Source: JBBPZK01 sp965219175 (lineage in GTDB: Bacteria; Actinomycetota; Rubrobacteria; Rubrobacterales; Rubrobacteraceae). From it: a stretch of 64,000 bases of DNA. The position numbers and the translations under genes are program-made. The stretch covers positions 2,852,001-2,916,000 of the forward strand of contig CBDCNI010000001.1 in NCBI GenBank assembly GCA_965219175.1, written 5' to 3'. Shown here piece after piece: positions 15,429-23,115 of this stretch (positions are counted from its first letter, which is position 1; each line of letters starts with the position of its first letter). A model generated the notes under the pieces. The model saw only the letters and a program-made list of their open reading frames with translations. It did not search any database and was not told where the DNA came from.

Positions 15429-15827
15429 CTACGAAGTACGCATGCTCCTGTCTCTCAGGTCGAGGACCACGGTTTCTACGCGCTCTCCGCCAGACCTTCC
15501 GCCGCCGCGCACCAGGCGCCTCAAGAGAAACAGCCCGATCACACTTCCGACGATAGCCGCCGGGACGGTCGGGTTCTCTTTGACGGAATCGAGGATCTGC
15601 GAGCCGGTATCCCGAACCTTGTCCTCGGCCTGAGCCTTTGCGTCTTCCTTCAACCTGTCGGGGTCCATCTTTTCCTGAAGAGCGTCTACGGTCTCGCTCA
15701 TCTCGGCTCGGGTCTGCTCGACGTCGGCGCGGGCGGTCTCCACTTCGTCGTCGCTCCGGGATCGGACGTGTAATTCTTGGGTCTCCTCTCCGGCCGGAAC
15801 TCTTAACTCGTCTGGTCTTTCAGCCAT
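15429..15827 (-). CDS. DUF3618 protein, short form
   Basis: This 132-residue protein carries the same core as the 13148 gene: VEQTRAEMSETVDALQEKMD, then KENPTVPAAIVGSVIGLFLL as the single membrane segment, and a basic tail. It lacks the long C-terminal disordered part of the other copy. Its start overlaps the upstream holin-like gene by 25 bases, the same overlap as in copy 1, showing that the pair was duplicated as a unit. Confidence 0.82.
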   Translation of the reverse strand: MAERPDELRVPAGEETQELHVRSRSDDEVETARADVEQTRAEMSETVDALQEKMDPDRLKEDAKAQAEDKVRDTGSQILDSVKENPTVPAAIVGSVIGLFLLRRLVRGGGRSGGERVETVVLDLRDRSMRTS

Positions 15828-16192
15828 TCTCTATCCTCCTTCAGGGTCTCGACGGTCTCTCGCGGGACCGGGTCTTCTTGCCGGAGCGTGTTCGCGCCTT
15901 TGACCGCAAGGCCCAGGCCCACGGCGGAAATTCCGACCCCGACCACGGCGGCCGAGCGCCATACGGGGATTCTCTCGCCCAGAAGAGCCACCGTCGCAGC
16001 CACTAGAGTCAGGCTTCCAGTGTAGGCGACCACGCCTCCCGCAGCTAGTAAACCGGCGTTCTTACCGACCCGTACTGCTTTCCGGGTCATCTCCGCCTCG
16101 GCCAGTTGGATCTCCTGTCGCACCAACGTCACCGTCTCTTGCGAAAGCTCCGTGACGAGATCACCAACAGAGCGGTCATCGTTACCCTGCAT
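15803..16192 (-). CDS. Phage-holin-family (Holin_3_6 / DUF1469-like) membrane protein, copy 2
   Basis: This 129-residue paralogue of the 12777 gene shares the order VGDLVTELSQETVTLVRQEI, then KAVRVGKNAGLLAAGGVVAY, and the tail ETLKEDREWLKDQT. It has two hydrophobic helices. ATG 16192 follows a very strong AGGAGGTG. Together with the DUF3618 gene behind it, it mirrors 12777-14065 on the opposite strand across the BrkB gene. Confidence 0.83.
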   Translation of the reverse strand: MQGNDDRSVGDLVTELSQETVTLVRQEIQLAEAEMTRKAVRVGKNAGLLAAGGVVAYTGSLTLVAATVALLGERIPVWRSAAVVGVGISAVGLGLAVKGANTLRQEDPVPRETVETLKEDREWLKDQTS

Positions 16193-16491
16193 CGCTCACC
16201 TCCTCGCAAACGTCTTTTTCGTAGCCTAAAGAGAGTCTTTCCCCTTCTACTCTACTCCTAAGCAGAGAGTCCCGTCGAACAATCTCGTCTAATAGCAGTG
16301 GACCCGCACACCGACGCAGTCTTCCAGTTGGCGCAAGAAGGCGGAAACCTACCCGTAAAACCTCCAACGCACGCAGCATCGGTTGTCGTTCTGAGTAATA
16401 AGAAGCTTCTGCGCGGCATCTCACAGGATATTGATAATAAATGGCCCGAAAAGTGTAGCTTCAGCCGTAGCGCAAGCCCAACAACCGGTGG

Positions 16492-16497
16492 TATAAT
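16492..16497 (+). promoter_or_regulatory. TATAAT -10 element upstream of a candidate small transcript
   Basis: A perfect TATAAT lies in a non-coding stretch with no downstream gene on the same strand. A strong ribosome site, a three-codon mini-ORF and a tetraloop hairpin follow within 85 bases. The -35 region is not recognisable. Confidence 0.45.
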
Positions 16498-16502
16498 CGT
16501 AT

Positions 16503-16604
16503 CAGTTGTTGCACCTCGCTTAGGAGGAAAGGTCCAATGGACTGGTAGGCTAACAACTTTCCGCGGGGAAACCTGCGGACCGGGTCGCTGAATGCCCGCT
16601 CCTG
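16503..16604 (+). ncRNA. Candidate structured small RNA / leader with mini-ORF
   Basis: Downstream of TATAAT lies AGGAGG (16522-16527) and then ATG GAC TGG TAG (16537-16548), a mini-ORF of Met-Asp-Trp. An 8-bp hairpin with a GAAA tetraloop follows at 16560-16579 (TCCGCGGG / CCTGCGGA, one G-U pair). The near-palindrome GTCCAATGGAC covers the mini-ORF start. No ordinary gene follows on this strand; the second corA converges from the other side. I compared it from memory with ydaO, ZTP, fluoride and M-box riboswitches and it fits none. The exact ends are guesses. Confidence 0.35.
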
Positions 16605-16650
16605 ATTTACAGGCGCGCGTTCACCGGCCCGGATTTTTATGTCGGGCGTC

Positions 16651-17619
16651 CTACAGCCAGCCGATCCGTTTGAAGATCAGGTACGCCACAAACGAGGTAA
16701 GCAACATCAAAACCAGCGAGTACGGGTATCCGACGGCCCAGCTCAACTCGGGCATATCCTTGAAGTTCATACCGTATATACCGGCTACCAGGGTAGGAAA
16801 GAAGAGGATGGCCGCCCAGGCGGAGATCTTTTTTGTCTGTTCGCCCTGGTTTACACTGACCTGAGTTAGGTTGACGTTCAGGATGCTCTGGAGCAACTCG
16901 CGAAACGCGTCGGCCTGCTCCGTCGCCCGCAGTACGTGGTCCCGGACGCGGCGCAGGTGACGGTTTACCTCCGGGTCCTTACCGTGGGTTTCGTCTTCGA
17001 TCAGGTCGTCGGTGACACCCTCCAGGGGTTTGATCGCCCTCTGGAGCCGGAGCACCTCGCTGAAGAGGCCGTATGTCCGGCGCGAAACGTCGGCTTTACC
17101 GGCGAACACGTCTTCCTCGATCTCGTCTATATCATCTCCAAGTCCGTCCAACACCGGGCCGTATCCGGCGACGACGTGTGCCATGACCGCACCGAGAACA
17201 GCCATCGTTCCGCGGCGGAGTAAGTCGGGAGCACCCTCCAGTTTACGGCGCACGTCCGCCAGCCCGCCGGGCTCTCCACGACGGACCGTGACGATAAAGT
17301 CCGTCCCAACGAAAGCGCTGATCTCCCCGAACTCGACTACCTCTCTGTCGTCGAGGTAACAAGCCGACTTGAAGACGACGAAGAGCGAATCACCGTAGTG
17401 TTCTATCTTGGGTCGCTGGTGAAACTCTATCGCGTTCGCCGTCGCCAGACGGCCCAACCCGAACACGTCGGCTACGGAAGTGAACTCCTCATCCGTCGGC
17501 TCGTATAGCCCTACCCAGGCCATTCCGCCCTGGCGGCGGCAGGAGTTGTAGGCCTCTTCCAGAGGATCGGAGGTCTCCACCCGACGACCGTCCACGTAGA
17601 TGGCGCTGTCCAGGATCAC
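16651..17619 (-). CDS. corA: CorA-family divalent cation (Mg/Co) transporter, copy 2
   Basis: This 322-residue paralogue of the 7254 gene has the same N-terminus (AIYVDGRRV), the soluble domain, the pore signature YGMNF and the end VAYLIFKRIGWL. It is about 15 residues shorter than copy 1, missing part of the stalk (the repeated 'QNEEVK...SIAQSEEVK' segment). GTG start 17619 is preceded at exactly 6 bases by TATAAT, as in copy 1, so it too appears leaderless. Two corA genes with different stalks may differ in gating or ion preference (inference). Confidence 0.92.
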   Translation of the reverse strand: MILDSAIYVDGRRVETSDPLEEAYNSCRRQGGMAWVGLYEPTDEEFTSVADVFGLGRLATANAIEFHQRPKIEHYGDSLFVVFKSACYLDDREVVEFGEISAFVGTDFIVTVRRGEPGGLADVRRKLEGAPDLLRRGTMAVLGAVMAHVVAGYGPVLDGLGDDIDEIEEDVFAGKADVSRRTYGLFSEVLRLQRAIKPLEGVTDDLIEDETHGKDPEVNRHLRRVRDHVLRATEQADAFRELLQSILNVNLTQVSVNQGEQTKKISAWAAILFFPTLVAGIYGMNFKDMPELSWAVGYPYSLVLMLLTSFVAYLIFKRIGWL

Positions 17620-17625
17620 GGCGGC

Positions 17626-17631
17626 ATTATA
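17626..17631 (-). promoter_or_regulatory. TATAAT -10 element of leaderless corA copy 2
   Basis: On the minus strand TATAAT, then GCCGCC, then the GTG start. The spacing of 6 is identical to corA copy 1, and the flanking GGCGTATAAT is shared. No Shine-Dalgarno site is present. Confidence 0.65.
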
Positions 17632-17669
17632 CGCCGGAGCGTGGTTACGCCGCGTCTACGGGTTGGTTC

Positions 17670-17858
17670 TTACTTGAAGCGGTATTGGCGGTACATGCCG
17701 GCGCTCTCGTCCACGTCGGCCTCGGTTACGTGGTCGCGGCCTCGTGAGGCTACGCGGTCCTCGATGCGCTTACGGATAAAGCGGCGCATCAAGAAGGGGC
17801 TACGCTTGATCCGGCGGTCCGCCTCCGGGTCCCAGGTGATCCGGTCTGTCTCAGCCAA
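17670..17858 (-). CDS. Stand-alone PCP_red-type small protein
   Basis: This 62-residue protein starts at TTG 17858 behind AGAGGTG. It reads ITWDPEADRRIKRSPFLMRR, then FIRKRIEDRVASRGRDHVTEADV. This matches the C-terminal helical domain of protochlorophyllide reductase subunits (PCP_red), here as an independent gene. The same domain type is found three times in the first gene of the window. No chlorophyll synthesis gene is visible. In other bacteria this domain is often met next to redox or iron-sulfur proteins; its role is not established. Confidence 0.72.
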   Translation of the reverse strand: MAETDRITWDPEADRRIKRSPFLMRRFIRKRIEDRVASRGRDHVTEADVDESAGMYRQYRFK

Positions 17859-17995
17859 CTCACACCTCTTTCTCTGTTCGTACTTTTCGTATTCTACCCC
17901 AGCGCGCCTCGCTTCCAGGGTTAAGCCGCTAACAGCGAGCGAGTCGCGTCGGGGATAGAATTCCAGCATCGTGTCGAGCTTCGGAAAATATAGCT

Positions 17996-18940
17996 TTGAG
18001 TGACGCACCCGCGCTGGAGGTAGAGGACCTTTCCCGTCTCTACAAGAGCAGTGGGCGTGGGGTTCAGAGCCTGAGCCTTGAGGTCCGTCCCGGCGAGGTC
18101 TTCGGGCTGATGGGGCCGAACGGCTCCGGCAAGAGCACTCTCCTCCGGGTTCTCTCGACGGCCATCTTGCCGGATAGCGGAGCTTTCCGGGTCGGCGGGC
18201 TGGATGGGATAAAGGAGAGGCGTAAGGTCCGGGCGAAGCTCGGCCTGATGGTCGACCGTCCCACGCACTACGGCGACCTGACCGGCTGGGCCAACGCCTA
18301 CCTCTTCGCCAGCTTCTACGGGATGGAGAAAGCGAAGGCCGAGGGTTCCCTGGCGGAACTCTTCGACTACTTCGACCTCGCGGAGTACAAAGACGACAAG
18401 GCGAAGACTTATTCCTACGGGATGGGCAAGAAGCTCGCCCTCGTGGAAGCCCTGGCGCACAGGCCGGATGTACTGATGCTCGACGAGCCGTCGCTCGGGC
18501 TCGACTATACTTCGCAGCTCTCTTACCAGCGCAAGATCCGGGACCTCACGGAAGAAGGCGTGGCGGTCGTGCTAGCCAGCAACCAAGTCGACGAGGCGGA
18601 GTCACTCTGCGACCGGGTTGCTTTCCTGAGCAAGGGGAAGGTCATCGCCGAAGGTACGCCGGACGAGTTGATCTCTTCTCTCAGCGGCATCCAACGCGTC
18701 GTGGCGAGGCTCCGAAACCCAGTCGAATACGGGCCAATCGGCGAGGTCGAAGGTGTCCGGCAAGTCACGCCGGACGGCCGGGACCTGGTGGTCCACTGCG
18801 AGGAACGGCCCGGCCTGGTCGCGGACGTGGTGGCCGGCATCGTGAAAGCGGGTGGAGATATCGTCACGCTCTCGGTAGAGCGGCCGAACCTGGAAGACGT
18901 TTTCGTAAAGCTAACCGGAGAGGCGCTGCGAGATGAATAA
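17996..18940 (+). CDS. ABC transporter ATP-binding protein (ABC-2 exporter type)
   Basis: This 314-residue protein has Walker A GPNGSGKST, Walker B LMLDEPSLGLD, the Q/H-loop regions and a signature motif that is degenerate (YSYGMGKKLAL instead of LSGGQ). That form is common in drug/ABC-2 exporters of the DrrA type. A C-terminal domain of about 90 residues follows, with ferredoxin-like strands typical of this group. TTG start 17996. The gene overlaps the permease gene by 8 bases, so it forms a two-gene exporter with it. Confidence 0.9.
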   Translation: MSDAPALEVEDLSRLYKSSGRGVQSLSLEVRPGEVFGLMGPNGSGKSTLLRVLSTAILPDSGAFRVGGLDGIKERRKVRAKLGLMVDRPTHYGDLTGWANAYLFASFYGMEKAKAEGSLAELFDYFDLAEYKDDKAKTYSYGMGKKLALVEALAHRPDVLMLDEPSLGLDYTSQLSYQRKIRDLTEEGVAVVLASNQVDEAESLCDRVAFLSKGKVIAEGTPDELISSLSGIQRVVARLRNPVEYGPIGEVEGVRQVTPDGRDLVVHCEERPGLVADVVAGIVKAGGDIVTLSVERPNLEDVFVKLTGEALRDE

Positions 18941-19727
18941 CTCGCTCGATGCTTACAGCAAGAAGAACGCGGAGCGGTCGCTGCTCGCGAGGGTTCTGGT
19001 CGCCTTGGGGATCGACCCGCCGAATACTTACTGGAAAAAGGACGTGGTGATGTTCTTCTCCAGGAGGATCGCGCTGTTCCTAAAGTTCCTCTACCCGATA
19101 GCCCTGATCGTGCCGGTGGCGGCGAGCAGCATCCCACCGCAGTACGGGGCGGCGGTGATCGGGATAGTAGCCGTGATGGCCGGGACTTTCGGAGCGGGCG
19201 AGACCCTCACGACGGACCTGAACGACGGCATCCTCGCGCGCCTGGCGATGACGCCCCGCTCGCCGTACCGGATAGTATTCGAGGTGCTGGCGATCAACGC
19301 AGCCCTCGACTTCCTCCAGGTCCTGCCCGCCCTCGCCATCGTCTACATCCTGCATCCTGTCTCGCTGGTCTGGATGCTCGCGGCGAGCTTCGCGGTCTTT
19401 CTGACGCTCGTGACGGCCAACTGCATCGGCATCTTCATCGCCAACTTCACCACTTCTCCGGCCGACGTGCTACTGTACGCGACCGCTATCTTGTTTCCCC
19501 TGATCTACCTGTCAGGCTTCTTCCGAAACCGTCACCCTACCGGGCTTTTGGCGACCCTGCGCGACTTCATCCCGTTCGCCTACATGAACGACGCCCTCGG
19601 GAAAGTCTTCGGCATGACCACGAACTTCACCCCGGCGGAGATCCTCATCTACCCGACCATAATCTGCGTAGTGATCGTCGTCGCCGTCTGCCTAACCGCC
19701 CCACGCCTCCTCTCACCACGATTTTAG
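18933..19727 (+). CDS. ABC-2 type transporter permease
   Basis: This 264-residue protein has about six membrane helices (ALFLKFLYPIALIVPVAA, then GAAVIGIVAVMAGTFGAG and further segments) and the loop LARLAMTPRSPYR between helices, the usual ABC-2 coupling region. It overlaps the upstream ATPase gene. The substrate cannot be told from sequence; lipids, drugs or peptides are typical for this type. Confidence 0.85.
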   Translation: MNNSLDAYSKKNAERSLLARVLVALGIDPPNTYWKKDVVMFFSRRIALFLKFLYPIALIVPVAASSIPPQYGAAVIGIVAVMAGTFGAGETLTTDLNDGILARLAMTPRSPYRIVFEVLAINAALDFLQVLPALAIVYILHPVSLVWMLAASFAVFLTLVTANCIGIFIANFTTSPADVLLYATAILFPLIYLSGFFRNRHPTGLLATLRDFIPFAYMNDALGKVFGMTTNFTPAEILIYPTIICVVIVVAVCLTAPRLLSPRF

Positions 19728-19735
19728 GAGGAGAC

Positions 19736-20290
19736 GTGCTCGCCTACCTCTTCTGGCACCGACCAAAGACCGATGTCGAGACCGGCGCCTACGCACGTTA
19801 CCTGATCGGTTTTCACGAGACGCTGGCGACGACAGATGTGGATGGATTCCAGGGCTCGGTGACCTTTCGCATCGAAGGCGCGTCCTGGATGGGCTCCGGG
19901 CGACAAGTCTACGAGGACTGGTACCTGCTCGACGGCTCATACGCGATGGACCCACTCAACGAAGCAGCCGTCTCCGGAGCCCGCAAAGAGCCCCACGATG
20001 CGGCGGCCCACGCTGCCACGGACGGCGCAGGTGGTCTCTACCAACTCAAGAGCGGCGGGCCAGGGGTAGCCGCGCAAAACGCGTTCTGGTTCTCGAAACC
20101 GGCAGGGGTTGGTTATCCTGAGTTCTACGAACGTCTCGAAACATGGACGGAAGATCCGAATTCGAGCCTCTGGCGCAGGCAGATGGTCTTAGGCCCGGCA
20201 CCGGAGTTCTGCCTGCTCGCAAGCAAAAACATCCAGCTTCCATCGGATATGGAGCCGGTTGCCGTAAAGCGGAGCCAGGTCTGGCCGTAG
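19736..20290 (+). CDS. Conserved-looking hypothetical protein, 184 aa
   Basis: GTG 19736 is preceded by AGGAGGAG, 8 bases after the permease stop, so the gene belongs to the ABC operon. The product is soluble, starts MLAYLFWHRPKTDVETGAYA, and has aromatic-rich strands (SWMGSGRQVYEDWYL; ENAFWFSKP-like AFWFSKPAGVGYPEFYERL). The alternation suggests an alpha/beta-barrel (dimeric ABM/EthD-like) fold, but I recognise no family and do not assign a function. Confidence 0.7.
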   Translation: MLAYLFWHRPKTDVETGAYARYLIGFHETLATTDVDGFQGSVTFRIEGASWMGSGRQVYEDWYLLDGSYAMDPLNEAAVSGARKEPHDAAAHAATDGAGGLYQLKSGGPGVAAQNAFWFSKPAGVGYPEFYERLETWTEDPNSSLWRRQMVLGPAPEFCLLASKNIQLPSDMEPVAVKRSQVWP

Positions 20291-20537
20291 TGTGCATCAG
20301 GTCGGAAGGCGAGGTACGCGATGCATAGCAGGAACTGTTATGTCAGCCGTCTCCTCGGTTCTTTACTGCCTTTCCCGAAAGCGCCGAACGTTCGAAAGCC
20401 GCTAGCGCAACGCGGATAGTAACAGGGCTCAATGCTCTTCGAGCGTTCGGTCCAAGTCGGCCCAGTCCATGGCCCGGCGAGCGTGCCGGCGTCGGATCTG
20501 CGACAACCGAGTGTCGTCGGCGCGAATCGCCTTCTCA

Positions 20538-21458
20538 GAGGGTGTCTGAGAAGTAGCTTGTAGCAGTAAAATGCGGCTCCCGAATCGTGAAGGAGCTGCC
20601 GTGCCATGTCCACCCGAAGACCCTATACCACCGACCTTTCCGACGATGAATGGAAGATCCTCGAACCTCTCGTCCCCGAGGCAAAGTCCGGCGGTCGTCC
20701 CCGAGCTCACGCAACGCGCGAGCTTCTCAACGCCATCTTCTATGTGCTCAGGGGAGGGTGCGCTTGGCGCCTCTTGCCCCACGACTTCCTGCCCTGGCAG
20801 ACTGCCTACCACTACTTCAGAGCGTGGCGCATCGACGGCACCTGGGAGGAGATCCACGCAGCCTTGCGCGAGAGGCTGCGTCGCCGGGCGGGCCGAGAAG
20901 CTACTCCGAGCGCGGCGATCATCGACTCCCAGACGGCCAAGACTACCGAGAGGGGCGGTTTATGCGGCTACGATGGAGGCAAGAAGATCAGCGGAAGGAA
21001 GCGCCATCTGCTGGTGGATAGTACCGGCTTGGTGAGCGGAGTGGTCGTGCATAAGGGGAACATCGCCGATCGGGACGGCGCGAGGCTGTTGCTCGGGAAA
21101 GCCGCCGCGGAGCTGCCCAGGATGGAGAGGGTGTGGGCCGACCGCGGTTACAACGGCAAGATCGGCGAGTGGATAAAGGAGCAGCTCGGGTGGACGTTGG
21201 AGATCGTCAAGCCTCCGCGCAGGTGGGTTAGGGTAGCACCGGGAGAGGACCCGCCGCCGTACCCGAGAGGGTTCATCGTGCTGCCCAGAAGATGGGTGAT
21301 CGAGAGGACCTTCGCGTGGATCGGGCGCAACCGCAGGATGAGTCGGGACTACGAGTTCTTGGCCGAGACGACGGAGGCGCTGGTCTACGTGGCGATGATC
21401 CGATTGATGTTGCGTAGGCTCGCCAAAGGAGTCGCATGAAGGCTTCTCAGACACCCTC
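20538..21458 (+). mobile_element. IS5-family insertion sequence (921 bp)
   Basis: It is bounded by a perfect 16-bp terminal inverted repeat (GAGGGTGTCTGAGAAG at 20538-20553 and its complement at 21443-21458). A 3-bp TCA target duplication flanks it (20535-20537 and 21459-21461). A T-N-A duplication is typical of the ISL2/IS1031 groups of IS5. It contains a single intact transposase gene with no frameshift, so it may still be active. Confidence 0.92.
20606..21439 (+). CDS. IS5-family transposase
   Basis: This 277-residue DDE transposase is in one frame. It has an N-terminal DUF4096-like region (YTTDLSDDEWKILEPLVPE, then GGCAWRLLPHDFLPW), and catalytic residues in IIDSQ (first Asp), ADRGY (second Asp) and VIERTFAWIGRNRRM (Glu). 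Length and motifs are normal for a single-frame member of the family. ATG start 20606, 53 bases inside the left repeat. Confidence 0.95.
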   Translation: MSTRRPYTTDLSDDEWKILEPLVPEAKSGGRPRAHATRELLNAIFYVLRGGCAWRLLPHDFLPWQTAYHYFRAWRIDGTWEEIHAALRERLRRRAGREATPSAAIIDSQTAKTTERGGLCGYDGGKKISGRKRHLLVDSTGLVSGVVVHKGNIADRDGARLLLGKAAAELPRMERVWADRGYNGKIGEWIKEQLGWTLEIVKPPRRWVRVAPGEDPPPYPRGFIVLPRRWVIERTFAWIGRNRRMSRDYEFLAETTEALVYVAMIRLMLRRLAKGVA

Positions 21459-21562
21459 TCAGCAGCATAATTCCTTTCCTTACGATGCCACACTGCACCG
21501 AGCAGTATAGTTACCAGTTAGATGGTCGGGATTGTCACGGCTACTAAACTGGGGGGATCTTC

Positions 21563-22150
21563 GTGAGGGGCGAGGACGTGATCAAAATCTACGCATTGCT
21601 TCTCAAGTACGGAGCCCAGATCTGGCTCGATGGGGGTTGGGGAGTCGATGCGCTGCTCGAACGGCAGACCCGTCCCCACAAAGACCTCGATGCCATCGTC
21701 GCGTTCGACGACCTGCCGGCAATGACCACGATGCTGAGTGAGCGCGGTTTCGTCCTGAAGCAGATCTGGGACGAGAACCGATGGCGCAAGCACGAAGGAC
21801 GCGTGCTCCTGATCGGGACGGGCGAGATCGGAGGGGAGGTCGCCACCGCATTCGTGTTGGAAGATGCTCTGGGGTGTGAAATCGACGTCCATGTAATGCA
21901 GTTTGACGAACACGGCTGCGGAACACCGGCATGGAAATCCACCGTATCCTTTCCGGCCGATGCCTTCACTGGACACGGTGTCGTCGCGGGTTCGCCGGTT
22001 CGATGTCTCTCGGCAGCCACGCAGATGCGTACCCATACGGGCTATCCACTCCAGGAAAAGGACATCCAGGATTTGTGGCTCTTACACCAGCGCTTTGGAG
22101 TCGATTATCCTGAGGGGCATTCACGTTTCCGTACCGATCCGCCCACTTAA
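21563..22150 (+). CDS. Nucleotidyltransferase, aminoglycoside/lincosamide-resistance type
   Basis: This 195-residue protein contains WLDGGWGVDALLERQTRPHK, then DLDAIV. This is the G-G-W...D...R...H.D-L-D catalytic motif of the minimal nucleotidyltransferases that include ANT(2'')/AadB-like and Lnu-type enzymes. The length is about right. GTG start 21563 (an internal GTG at 21578 is possible). It is sandwiched between two insertion sequences, which favours recent mobility. Substrate and whether it gives antibiotic resistance are not determinable from sequence. Confidence 0.8.
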   Translation: MRGEDVIKIYALLLKYGAQIWLDGGWGVDALLERQTRPHKDLDAIVAFDDLPAMTTMLSERGFVLKQIWDENRWRKHEGRVLLIGTGEIGGEVATAFVLEDALGCEIDVHVMQFDEHGCGTPAWKSTVSFPADAFTGHGVVAGSPVRCLSAATQMRTHTGYPLQEKDIQDLWLLHQRFGVDYPEGHSRFRTDPPT

Positions 22151-22181
22151 GGTCGCTGGTCGGTTCCCCGCATAGTATCTA

Positions 22182-23109
22182 ACCTAAGTTGCCCCCTATA
22201 CCGGTAAGCAATATCCTCCCGATCCGAAGGCCACCACAACCTTCTCTCTGGATCGGGAGGACTCATGGAAGATACCATAATTACTACCTACTACATCTGC
22301 GACGAGTTCCTCAAGGCAGAAGGCCACCGCGACGATCCGCAAGTTCATCTTTCGAGTGCAGAGGTGATGAGCGTAGCCCTGATCGCGGCTGCTTTCTTCG
22401 GCGGCAACATCGAGGCGAGCCGCTCGTTTTTGGACGAGTACGGATACATAGAAAAGGCAATTTCAAAGAGCCGCTTCAACCGAAGGCTGCACGCTATAGA
22501 CTCGTCCCTCTGGCAAACGCTCTTCGATCTGCTAGCTGAAGTCTTCAAACACAACGATTCCACCGGCAGCTATGTGGTTGACTCCCTGCCTGTTGCGGTC
22601 TGCGACAACATTCGCATTCGTCGCTGCAAGCTCTATCCTCTACAGGAGCATGGTGGGGCTTTCCGCGGCTACATAGCGAGCAAGCGACGCTACTTCTATG
22701 GTTTGCGAGTTCATCTGGTGGTAAGCGAAGCTGGAGCGCCGGTGGAGGTCTCTTTGGCCGCGGCTTCGGAAGCTGACGTGGCAGTCTTCAAGGAGTTGGA
22801 TTTGGAGTTGCCTGAAGGCTCGATCATCCATGCCGACAAAGCTTACAACGACTACCACTACGAAGACCTCCTCAAAGAGGTCGGTTTGCACCTAAAAGCC
22901 CAGCGCAGGAAGAACTCAAAGAGGCCGATGCCGGCATGGGAGGAGTTTTTGAGCAAGCCTAGTCGCCAGTACATCGAAACGGTCTTCAGCAAGCTGAGCG
23001 CGATGTTTGCCAGGAAGATCCATGCGGTGACGCCCAGGGGCTTTGAGCTGAAGATCGTCTGCTTTCTGCTGTCCTTCTCCATCCAATGCCTGTAGGGGGC
23101 AACTCAGGT
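22182..23109 (+). mobile_element. IS982-family insertion sequence (about 930 bp)
   Basis: Terminal inverted repeats ACCTAAGTTGCCCCCTA (22182-22198) and TAGGGGGCAACTCAGGT (23093-23109) match at 16 of 17 positions. Complementarity continues for three more bases outward on both sides. It encloses one intact transposase gene. No convincing target duplication is visible beyond TA, so the exact ends are uncertain by a few bases. Confidence 0.85.
22265..23095 (+). CDS. IS982-family transposase
   Basis: This 276-residue transposase has the DDE residues in YVVDSLPVAVCDN (Asp), IIHADKAYND (Asp) and RQYIETVFSKLSAMF (Glu). The N-terminal DUF4372/IS982 helical region (VMSVALIAAAFFGGNIE) is present. The frame is complete from ATG 22265 to the right repeat. 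The usual IS982 length is about 280-300 residues. Confidence 0.93.
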   Translation: MEDTIITTYYICDEFLKAEGHRDDPQVHLSSAEVMSVALIAAAFFGGNIEASRSFLDEYGYIEKAISKSRFNRRLHAIDSSLWQTLFDLLAEVFKHNDSTGSYVVDSLPVAVCDNIRIRRCKLYPLQEHGGAFRGYIASKRRYFYGLRVHLVVSEAGAPVEVSLAAASEADVAVFKELDLELPEGSIIHADKAYNDYHYEDLLKEVGLHLKAQRRKNSKRPMPAWEEFLSKPSRQYIETVFSKLSAMFARKIHAVTPRGFELKIVCFLLSFSIQCL

Positions 23110-23115
23110 TAGCTA

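Larger units (their letters stand above)
20429..21493 (-). pseudogene. Small ORF (46 aa) interrupted by the IS5-type element
   Basis: Removing the insertion sequence and one TCA copy restores an unbroken frame. It runs from GTG 21493 (MWHRKERNYAAE) through the junction to EKAIRADDTRLSQIRRRHAR, then RAMDWADLDRTLEEH and a TGA at 20429: 46 codons plus stop. A TATACT box lies about 10 bases before the GTG. The element inserted in codon 11. The intact protein would be small, charged and helical; I recognise no family. Its frame restoration strongly supports a single simple insertion event. Confidence 0.55.

Noticed and set aside
16298..16591. 97-codon frame upstream of the second corA
   Set aside because: It runs across the promoter-like TATAAT and hairpin with no ribosome site and incoherent composition.
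22179..23112. A longer target-site duplication for the IS982-type element
   Set aside because: Flanks show only complementary CTA/TAG, which extends the inverted repeat rather than a direct repeat. No duplication above 2 bp can be supported.
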